Of a stretch of DNA of 64,000 nucleotides, positions 17,019 to 25,200 are shown piece by piece. Made by a program: the position numbers and the translations under genes. Where the stretch lies: assembly GCF_020829665.1 (NCBI RefSeq), contig NZ_JAIVFT010000012.1:124001-188000 (forward strand). The letters are read 5' to 3'. The notes beneath the pieces are model-generated. The model was not told the DNA's origin and ran no database searches. It was given only the letters and a program-made list of their open reading frames with translations. How positions within the stretch are numbered: the first letter of the stretch is position 1; each line of letters opens with the position of its first letter. The stretch comes from Nostoc sp. CHAB 5824 (GTDB lineage Bacteria; Cyanobacteriota; Cyanobacteriia; Cyanobacteriales; Nostocaceae).

Positions 17019-17444
17019 CTATTCTCTTGACCAATCTTCTGTTTGCAATTCTTTGATTTGCCCAAAATCTGACTGATTACGTGTAACAAGAGTAGCATGA
17101 TTGGTCAGGGAGATTGCAGCTATTTTTAGATTTATATTTCCGAGACGAGGATAGGCTTTTCGTAAGCGTTGATGTTCCAGGGCTGCTGTCCGGTTGAAAG
17201 GGACAATCACGATAGAGCGGTAGTCTGTTGCAAGTTGTTGTAGCCCTTGATAAGCAAAAACTTGTTCATTTAACGTTTTTGCTCTAGATAGAAGGTCGAG
17301 CCGACCCCTGACTTGCTCTTCATAGGTAATCATGGTAACAGCAAGTTCAATCTCTTCAATGGCTGCCAGCCTTGTCAGAATCCGCTTCCCATCCTGTCCG
17401 TTGCGCTGGATGAGGCTGAGATGGTCAGTATCAAGAATGTACAT
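17019..17444 (-). CDS. PIN-domain (VapC-type) protein with a changed active-site residue
   Basis: This 141-residue PIN-domain protein would be the ribonuclease toxin of a VapBC pair. Asp5 (MYILDTDHLS), Glu42/43 (TYEEQ) and Asp126 (TRNQSDFGQ) are in place. At the third acidic position the motif reads RLGNINLKIAA, with Asn105 where most VapC proteins have Asp (G-x-x-D-L-x-I-A). This may weaken or abolish nuclease activity. The putative antitoxin gene lies 17 bp upstream on the same strand. Confidence 0.85.
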   Translation of the reverse strand: MYILDTDHLSLIQRNGQDGKRILTRLAAIEEIELAVTMITYEEQVRGRLDLLSRAKTLNEQVFAYQGLQQLATDYRSIVIVPFNRTAALEHQRLRKAYPRLGNINLKIAAISLTNHATLVTRNQSDFGQIKELQTEDWSRE

Positions 17445-17461
17445 TGTGAAATGTCTACAAT

Positions 17462-17674
17462 CTACTTAGCAGATTTTCGCCATTCTTGTCCTAGACGAAC
17501 AGCTTCATCAAAGGTGGGATCATCTTCAAAAGTACCTACAATTTTCAACCACCAGGGTTCTTTTTTCTTAAGCGACTCTGCTAGCGTTTGCTTCATCTGC
17601 GCCAGTTCTCTCTCCAATGTTGAGATTCGTGTTTCGAGTTGTTGAGAACGTTCTTCAAGTTGCTGAGGAGTCAT
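17462..17674 (-). CDS. Putative antitoxin of the VapC-like pair
   Basis: The 70-residue protein has an N-terminal coiled coil (LEERSQQLETRISTLERELA) followed by PWWLKIVGTFEDDPTFDEAV and RLGQEWR. I recall the latter as the toxin-binding tail common in cyanobacterial VapC partners. There is no clear DNA-binding motif, so the coiled coil may serve for oligomerisation. It lies immediately upstream of the PIN gene, the usual antitoxin-first order. Confidence 0.8.
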   Translation of the reverse strand: MTPQQLEERSQQLETRISTLERELAQMKQTLAESLKKKEPWWLKIVGTFEDDPTFDEAVRLGQEWRKSAK

Positions 17675-17860
17675 GGAAGCCTCTGGTTGATAAAGGGGCT
17701 AGAGGTATTATATAACGACGGTTAGGCGCACCTGGTCTTTTGGGCTTCGTGGAATTTGACCCTGAGTCAATAGTGGTCTGTCAAACTAGTTTTGATCGTT
17801 TGTAGTAAGGACTTTAGTACTTGGAGAATAAAGACTAAAGTTCTTACTACGAGCTTGTCT

Positions 17861-17979
17861 AAGCTGTTACGCATTTAATTTGTACATTTACCTGATGACT
17901 GAAAACCCGTCAACAGTCAACAGTCAACAGTTAACGACCCAATAGAGTGTTTATATACTTTAGACGCGCATCAGCTTAC
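17861..17979 (-). repeat. Dispersed repeat element, copy B (inverted relative to copy A)
   Basis: Read on the minus strand this begins GTAAGCTGATGCGCGTCTAA and ends AATGCGTAACAGCTT, nearly identical to 8873-9018 apart from the number of internal heptamers (here TTGACTG units and a single AGTCATC). Confidence 0.85.
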
Positions 17980-17994
17980 CTATTAATTTCAACT

Positions 17995-19842
17995 TCACAC
18001 AGTAATAGTGGATTGGACAAATCGCTTGATTTCACCACACGCAATATAAGATTTTCCATCAGGTGCTGTTTTGACTTCATCAACGACGTAAAGCATTCCT
18101 TCTTCACGAACCGATCGCGGAAAACGCATGTTCCAATCCGGTTCATATCCATCGGAAACCACCCTAGCGCGTAGCTTGCTGCCATCTTTGACACACTGAA
18201 CAAGAATGGCATCCTTTACCGTGTCAGTTGTTGGGAGGTCAGCAGCACTGACAGGGGCTTTCGAGGCTTTGCCTGTGTTAGCTATATTTGATTGTCTAGG
18301 AGCAACAAAGATATCTGCTTCACCGGGTTGAGCAAAACGGGTGATATTGCCACGTACACGGTAGAAAGTGCCTTCGCTTGAGAGTTCCAGTCCTTCAACA
18401 ACATAGCGTGCTCCCTCGGCACGAATGGCGCGGGGAAACTGGACGTTCTTGGTTGAATCGTAGCCTTCGGACATGACTTTGACCCGCAGTTTACCCGCTT
18501 CACGAGTGCAGTACAGTTGAACGCCTGAACCGACTTCATTTACAACTGGCATCGCGTAGACTTCATCGCCAGTAGTGACACCGCGACCCACCAAATCGCT
18601 GCGATTGCGTGTCATCGTCTGGTAACTCTGATCCCGCATCTCTTTACGTCCGGCATTACCGAGAGCTTTTTGGGCAATCCGACCCGCGAAATACTCAAGC
18701 TGATCGATCTCTTCAGCAATTTCAAAATTTTCATTCAACCCTTTATCCCGCAAATCTTGCACAAGCGCACGGAGGGTTTGTTCAGCTTCCTGATGCCTGC
18801 CATGTTCAGCTAGATCGAGAGCAGTCTCTTTGGCCTTAGCGATGGTGAGGCGACTCAGTTCCAGAATGATATGGCTGGTAGAGGCAAAAGCTGCTTCTTC
18901 AACGGTGCCAACTTTGGCGACGATATCTGCTGTGCCTGACACGCTTTGAATCAGGTCATCTTGGATAACATCGGCGCTGTAATGCAGCTTCATCATAGGT
19001 AACTCACCAATTTGAGCGCTTGATATCTCCAAACTCAAACCGAGAAGTTTATCTTCGCCCTCGTAAAGCTCTCCCAAGGTGATGACAGTTTGACCAGCGT
19101 CATTTCGACTAACTTTGGCAAGACTTAAGGTATCAACAAGGCTGACACCATCAGCCAACTCAAGTGTCAGCTTGAGGTTCTGTCCCACTACTGCTCTGAG
19201 ACTGTCTAGCTCAATACCAAACACTTCAGTTGCTTCATCAATGCTCTGAATGAAGTAAAAATTGCCCGTGGCGGCTCTTGCCATACCAATCAGTAGGTCT
19301 TCATTGAAACCCTGAGCAAAACCTAACGTAGTTGTGGTAATACCTTCTTCAGCTTTTTGCCCCGATGTCGCCGTGAGTATCTTGGGATCTTGAATGCCCA
19401 TATTGGCGTGACCATCGGTAAGCAGAAGAACCCGGTTTATTTTTTGCGGATCAAGTCGCGTCTTTACGTGTTCACAGCCTTTGAGCCATCCTCCCGATAA
19501 GTTGGTAATACCGCCTGCTCTAACTTTGCGGATAGAATTTTTCAATGAGGCCTTGTTAGTCACAGCCTGGGGTGGCACAACGCTATCTACTTCATCGTCG
19601 TAAACAACCACTGAGAGAATGTCATCTGGCTCAAGTTGATCCACCACAGACTCAGCGGCTTTTAGTGCATGATGCAAGGGAGCGCCCGCCATAGAGCCGG
19701 AACGGTCAATTACAAGAGAAAGGTTAAGGTTACGTCGGGGAGATTCAGCTATCTCAGCACGAAAACGTAGCAGAATATTAGTCTTTAATGAAGATCCTGC
19801 GGGGAGAATAGACTGGTCAAATTCGTAACTTGTCTTAATCAC
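17995..19842 (-). CDS. VWA-domain protein with two C-terminal repeats
   Basis: The 615-residue protein begins with a short beta domain and a von Willebrand A domain (about 38-200) with an intact MIDAS metal site: Asp46, Ser48 and Ser50 in DRSGSMAG, plus GGITNLSGG and LLLTDGHANMG. A beta-sandwich and a helical region follow. The C-terminal part holds two homologous units of about 70 residues (LYCTREAGKLRVKVMSEGYD and VQCVKDGSKLRARVVSDGYE, each followed by an FPR-R-EG segment and ending near RF). There is no signal peptide or membrane segment, so it is likely a cytoplasmic scaffold. Partner unknown. Confidence 0.88.
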   Translation of the reverse strand: MIKTSYEFDQSILPAGSSLKTNILLRFRAEIAESPRRNLNLSLVIDRSGSMAGAPLHHALKAAESVVDQLEPDDILSVVVYDDEVDSVVPPQAVTNKASLKNSIRKVRAGGITNLSGGWLKGCEHVKTRLDPQKINRVLLLTDGHANMGIQDPKILTATSGQKAEEGITTTTLGFAQGFNEDLLIGMARAATGNFYFIQSIDEATEVFGIELDSLRAVVGQNLKLTLELADGVSLVDTLSLAKVSRNDAGQTVITLGELYEGEDKLLGLSLEISSAQIGELPMMKLHYSADVIQDDLIQSVSGTADIVAKVGTVEEAAFASTSHIILELSRLTIAKAKETALDLAEHGRHQEAEQTLRALVQDLRDKGLNENFEIAEEIDQLEYFAGRIAQKALGNAGRKEMRDQSYQTMTRNRSDLVGRGVTTGDEVYAMPVVNEVGSGVQLYCTREAGKLRVKVMSEGYDSTKNVQFPRAIRAEGARYVVEGLELSSEGTFYRVRGNITRFAQPGEADIFVAPRQSNIANTGKASKAPVSAADLPTTDTVKDAILVQCVKDGSKLRARVVSDGYEPDWNMRFPRSVREEGMLYVVDEVKTAPDGKSYIACGEIKRFVQSTITV

Positions 19843-19987
19843 TTTTTATATCCTTCAAAATTGTCTGTTATAAGCCACAACCCCTATGATGCGAGGATAG
19901 GGAGTGCTATTTTTAGTTTACCCAGGAATCAGTTTGTTAAGTGTAAAATTAAAATTTCATGTAGTATTTATAGCTATAATATCTTAC

Positions 19988-20018
19988 CACCGTAGGCAAA
20001 GCCCGTCGTAGGGATCGC
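19988..20018 (-). repeat. 29-bp dispersed repeat, diverged copy
   Basis: The top strand reads ACCGTAGGCAAAGCCCGTCG then TAGGGATCGC, close to the reverse complement of the repeat at 15502. It lies in the spacer before the Rieske gene. Confidence 0.75.
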
Positions 20019-20141
20019 TCTTTTGGGAAAAGTTAGTGATTTAGTGACTTTATCCTTCTCCACTCAGCAATAGTGAAAGGCGATCGCAGTGGTCACAATT
20101 GCGGGAAACTAAAAGCAGATTAATTAGGAAAGGAGAACCTA

Positions 20142-20501
20142 ATGAGCTGGACTAAAGTTCTTGCAGTCGAAACACTTTCCCCAGGTACGCGACAAGTGGT
20201 GAAAGTTGGCAACCGGAAAATTCTGGTTTTGAATCACGAAAATCAGCTTTATGCTGTAGATAACAACTGTCCCCACTTAAAATTACCCTTAAAAAGTGGA
20301 AAAATTACTGAAAGTGGGGCAATAGTTTGTACCTTCCATCGCAGTGCTTTTGACTTGCGGACTGGTGAGGTACAAGGCTGGTGTTCTTGGCCACCTGGTG
20401 TAGGCAAGGTACTCTCGTTGGTTTCGTCACAAAAAGCATTGCCAGTATTTCCTATTCGTGTGGAAGAAGGCAGTATCTGGGTTGATGTAGAAGAGGAATA
20501 G
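20142..20501 (+). CDS. Rieske [2Fe-2S] domain protein
   Basis: This 119-residue protein is a small soluble Rieske ferredoxin. The cluster ligands are Cys43/His45 (NNCPHLKLPL) and Cys63/His66 (VCTFHRSAFDL). It has no membrane anchor. Such proteins donate electrons to oxygenases or act as small redox partners; no oxygenase gene is adjacent, so the partner is unknown. An AAAGGAGAACCTA ribosome site precedes the ATG. Confidence 0.92.
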   Translation: MSWTKVLAVETLSPGTRQVVKVGNRKILVLNHENQLYAVDNNCPHLKLPLKSGKITESGAIVCTFHRSAFDLRTGEVQGWCSWPPGVGKVLSLVSSQKALPVFPIRVEEGSIWVDVEEE

Positions 20502-20851
20502 CCCCCTATCCTTGAATTTCTTGCAATTGGGCAAATATCTGAAGTTGCGAGTAGGCTACAAAATTTTACTCACACTTTTCTCAACATCTTGCCTATAGCG
20601 AGGCCGCTACGCGTTTATGTATGCAATACACTTTGACCTTACTTACATTCCTCTCTCCTAAAAAGAGAGAAGCTTTGAATCTTACTCCCCTTCCTACAAC
20701 GGAAGGGGCTGTTCTTGTTAGGTTTCTATTGGACTCAATTGAGAAACCCTATATTCATTTTTGAGGGATAACCAACAGCACGCGATAAGCTAAGAATTAC
20801 GGTTTTACTAGGCTATATTAGCCTATCTCTTTTTTAGGAGTTAAGCGACAA
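20502..20851. other. Intergenic region with repeat sequences
   Basis: This stretch between the Rieske and hsp20 genes contains a short GCGAGGCCGCTACGCG repeat (about 20597) and a CTCTCTCCTAAAAAGAGAG palindrome followed by a CCCCTTCC...GGAAGGGG hairpin (20650-20711). A similar block lies at 38091-38150. No gene is seen. Confidence 0.6.
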
Positions 20852-20882
20852 AAACCCCAGCCGATAAGTTTAGCTGGGGTTT
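20852..20882 (-). terminator. Intrinsic terminator of hsp20
   Basis: A perfect 10-bp stem (AAACCCCAGC / GCTGGGGTTT) with an 11-base loop lies 70 bp after the hsp20 stop. On the minus strand the G-rich arm runs into TTTTTG. It may also stop transcripts from the Rieske side. Confidence 0.85.
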
Positions 20883-20952
20883 CTATCAAAATTTACCTAT
20901 TTCAGAGATATAGGAACTATTGAATGAGAGGATAAAACATCTTCCAAGCAGT

Positions 20953-21486
20953 TTAAACGCTTTGTTGTGATGTAATGTTAGGTTGTGTGTTACCATTGCC
21001 AGCTTCTATAGAAGCTGTAGCACTTTGAGATTGACCTAAATTCACTTTGAATACCTTGGTCTGCTCTTGCTCCAGTTTAGGTAAAGTCAGAATTAAAATC
21101 CCATCTTTCATGTCTGCCTTAACTTGCTGATTCTGAACTTTGCTTGGTAGAGGAACTATTCTAGTGAAGTTGCCATACCGGAATTCAGAATGAACTTTAG
21201 CGTTAGATTCGGAATGTTTTTCGTAACGATGCTCACCAGCAATTGAAACTGCATCTTGAGTAACTTGAACATCCAGGTTTTTAGCTTCTACTCCTGGAAT
21301 CTCAACTCTTAACAGGAACTCGGAACCATTGTCAGATAATTCAACAGCAGGAACCCACGCTGTTCTTGGTGATTGAGAAATCTCGGAGTTGCCGCGCTCG
21401 GCTGCTGTAAGCTCAGAAAAGAGTTGATCCATTTGACGACGCAGAATCTCCATTTCACGGAATGGTTCCCAACGAATGAGTGCCAT
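20953..21486 (-). CDS. hspA: Hsp20/alpha-crystallin small heat-shock protein
   Basis: The 177-residue chaperone starts MALIRWEPFREMEILRRQMD and has the alpha-crystallin domain at about 45-145 with the signatures LLRVEIPGVEAKNLDV, GEHRYEK and FTRIVPLPSKVQ, then DGILILTLPK. It has a longer Ser/Thr/Gln-rich tail than bacterial Hsp17. It prevents aggregation of unfolded proteins and associates with thylakoids in cyanobacteria. AGGAGAGATTAAGAT upstream of the ATG provides a ribosome site. I looked for a CIRCE inverted repeat and found none. Confidence 0.95.
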   Translation of the reverse strand: MALIRWEPFREMEILRRQMDQLFSELTAAERGNSEISQSPRTAWVPAVELSDNGSEFLLRVEIPGVEAKNLDVQVTQDAVSIAGEHRYEKHSESNAKVHSEFRYGNFTRIVPLPSKVQNQQVKADMKDGILILTLPKLEQEQTKVFKVNLGQSQSATASIEAGNGNTQPNITSQQSV

Positions 21487-22269
21487 ATCTTAATCTCTCC
21501 TTAACTTTCTAATTTACTTTTGAGTAATCAAACAAAGTTTTAGAGGTGTTTAGAGGTTTCAGATATTTAACGAATTATCGAACCTCTACTTTTTTAGAGA
21601 GAAGCTTTATTTGCTTTGTTTCTTCTCTCTAGTCACTAATTTAATAGAATAAAAATCTCAAAAAAGTTGGGCAAACCGTACAGACATAAGTTGGATTTAC
21701 CGTATCAAACAAAAAAAGGATGAAAAGCTTGAGAATAGTTGTCAAAGTATCTTCTTGCCGTAGGAATTGGCTTATGGACAAGAACAAACAGCCAATTCTC
21801 CATTCATGAGCAGTGAATGCCAACTTATGGATACGTATGTATAGTTTATAACAAGCTTTCTGAGAGCCGTGTTCTTGTCGCAGACAGAGCTATTGTATAA
21901 GCTGTAGTTGAACTTGAACCAAGAAAATTTTTGGGCATCGGATATGGTAAAAAGTGGTTGTGCCGTAAACCCTGATGTCGCAAGTTGGTTAGGGAGTTGA
22001 TACCATTACAAATCTGAGCGACTTAGTAAGTATATGGGCGATGTCTGCTTTGTTGTATCTTCGGACTCCGATTTTCGGTAACAGAGATTTAGCGGTATTA
22101 ACCTGTACTCCTACTACATCTGTAACTTTTATATACACCCTGTCCTGAAGTATGGTATTAAGAGACGATGATTTTATTTACAATCTTGTAACAAAGTTTT
22201 GCTTTCTGATTTCATGTTCAGTTTGATTCAACAAATTATTCCTGATTGAAAATTAACTTAGTCACTGAT
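21487..22269. other. Long spacer between hsp20 and the hybrid kinase
   Basis: The 783 bases are AT-rich and should hold the promoters of the divergent hsp20 and kinase genes. A short minus-strand frame (21641-21823) has no ribosome site or recognisable motif. No CIRCE element, tRNA or other RNA gene could be recognised. Confidence 0.5.
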
Positions 22270-25200
22270 ATGGATGCTCAAAAAATAAAAATTTTATTAG
22301 TTGATGACAACTTAGAGAATTTAAATTTTTTATCAGACATCCTTCAACACCAAGGTTATCAGGTGCAAAGTGTCATTTCTGGACAATTGGCAATCGATAC
22401 TGCACTTGTTTATGATCCTGATTTGCTTTTGCTAAACGTTCTCATGCTAGAGATAGATGGTTACGAAGTTTATCAACATTTGAAAGCTAACTATAAAACT
22501 CAAGAAATACCGATAATTTTTTTCGGTATTTTAGATAAATTATTTGAAAAAATAAATATTTTTGATTTAGACGACATTGACTATATTACTCAACCATTCC
22601 AAATTCCAGAAGTTTTATTACGTATACAAAACAAACTCAATACTCAAAAGTTGAAAAAACAATTAAAAGAACAAAATGCCCAACTGCAACAGGAGATTCA
22701 AGAACGTCAACGAGTTGCTGTTGAGTTAGATATTCGCAACAGACAAATAGAAGAGATTTTTAAAGAAATTCCCGTTAGCATTGGCAAAGCTTTCTGTAGA
22801 GAAATTAACCAAAGCGAACGCCTTTTAGTCGAAGCAGCTCTCAAGAAGAGTGAAAATCAGTATCGCCACCTAGTGGAGACATCCCAGGATATGATTTGGT
22901 CGGTGGATATTGATGGACTAATTACCTTTGTCAACCCGGCAGTCAAGCAAATTTATGGCTACGAACCCCAAGAAATGATGGGGCGTGCTTTGACTGATTT
23001 TATCTCGCCTACACAGATTGCTCAAGATAAAGCGGCCTTTGAGCGTGTTTTTCAGGGAAAGCCGATCTTTCAACATGAAACTACCTTTGTAGCTAAAGAT
23101 GGTACTTTACTTTATCTAATGTTTAATGCGATCGCTTTACGCAACGAAGAAGGTCTAGTTATAGGTATGACAGGTACTGCTAGTAATATTACACAGCGTC
23201 GAGGGGCAGAAAAATTACTTCAAGAAAGCGCGATTAGGCTCCGCAATCATAACTTAGTACTAACCCAACTGGCACAAAATCAGACGCTTTATCAGGGTGA
23301 TTTAAAAGCAGCTTTGAGTAAAATCACTGAAACAGCCGTTAAAAATATTGGAGTGGAACGAACCAGTGTCTGGCTGTATGACGAAACAGGCACGAAAATC
23401 GAGTGTTTTGACCTATTTGAGGGCAGTCGCAATCAACATAGCGAAGGACTTTCCTTGGTAGCGGCAGACTATCCAGCTTATTTTGCAGCTTTGCAGCAAG
23501 ACCAACCAATCGCCGCAGATGATGCTCATAACGATCCCAGAACTAGAGAATTTTCTGCATTTTACTCAAGATTAAGCATTACCTCTATACTCGATACACC
23601 CATTAGGCTGGAGGGAAAAACTGTAGGAGTTTTATGTATGGAGGCAGTAGAAATTGCTCATCATTGGACGCTAGAAGACCAAAATTTCGCTCGTTCTCTG
23701 GGCAATTTAGTATCCTTGGTATTGGAGGCAAAAGAACGCCAACGCGCCGAAGCAGCACGAAGGGCTTCTGAAGAAAAATTAGCATCAGCTTTTCGCTCAT
23801 CTCCTGATCCAATTGCTTTAATCACTGTTCCGAATCAACGCTATATCGAAGTTAACGACAGCTTTTGTCGGTTTTTTGGTTATTCTCGTTCTCAGGTTAT
23901 TGATCGCACCGATGAAGAATTGAATATTTGGGTGAATCCAGAAGAATATAATTTTCTCACCCAGATCCTGCTAGAAACAAAAGCCATCCGCAACTATGAG
24001 ATTGATGTCTGCACTTCAACAGGAGAAATCAGGACAACACTGTTTAGTGCAGAAATGATCGAGATTGATGGGCAATGCTACGTACTAGGCACAGCGAAAG
24101 ACATTACTGAACGCAAGCAGGCAGAAAATGAAAGCCGTTTGCTACTGTTAACAACCCAAGCTATCACTCGTGCTAGTGATGTCAACAGCGCTTTAACAGT
24201 GGTCTTGCGCTTAATTTGTCACACCATTGGCTGGGATTTTGGGGAAGCATGGATACCTAATGAAGATGGTACTTTAGAACACAGTTTGGGTTTTTATGGT
24301 GAGGAAAGTAGTTTAGCAGAATTCTTCCGCCAAAGCCAAACTGTGAAATTTGCTTTGGGAGTGGGACTACCAGGAAGAGTTTGGCAAAACCAGGAGCCAG
24401 AATGGATAGAAGATGTTTCTAAAGTTACACAACCAGTTTTTTTGCGATCGCAATATGCAACAAAGGTAGGATTAAAAGCTGGTTTTGGTGTTCCCATCTT
24501 GGCTGGAAACCAAGTATTAGCTGTTTTAGTGTTTTTTAAACGCAGCTCAGTATTAGTAGATAAACGTTTGCTCTTGCTAGTAAGTGCTGTTGCTGCTCAG
24601 TTAGGTGGGTTGATTGAGCGCAAAACCCTAGAACAAAAACTAGCGCTCAGAGAAGCTCGCCTCAATGCCTTTTTTAGCAGCGCTCCTGTCGGCATGAACA
24701 TTGTAGATAGCCAGCTGCGGTTTGTGCAAATCAACCAATTACTGGCGGAGATTAATGGACTACCCCAGCATGATCATATTGGCAAGACAATCTATGAAGT
24801 TTTACCCCACATTGCGCCCTTAGTGGAACCAATTTATCAACAGGTTCTGTTAACCGGTCAACCCATTCTCAATCAAGAATTAAGCGGTGCATCAATTAAA
24901 CAACCAGATATTATTCGCCACTTCTTAGTTTCTTATTTTCCGATTCCTGGTGAAGACGATCGCCCCTCTGGTATAGGTACAGTTTTAGTAGAAATTAGCG
25001 AACTGCAAGCCGCGCTACGCGAACGGCAAGCCGCGCTACGCGAACGCAAACACGTTGAACAAGAGCTGCGTTTAGCTAACGAACGCCTACAATATCTACT
25101 CACTTCCAGCCCTGTGGTGATTTATAGCAGCAAAAAAAACTCAGGAGATTTTAGCACTACCTTTATTAGTAAGAACGTTAAGGCAATGGTTGGGTACGAA

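Noticed and set aside
21487..21600. CIRCE heat-shock operator before hsp20
   Set aside because: No TTAGCACTC-N9-GAGTGCTAA-like inverted repeat is present.
21641..21823. 60-residue minus-strand frame upstream of hsp20
   Set aside because: It is AT-rich, hydrophobic by composition and without a ribosome site.
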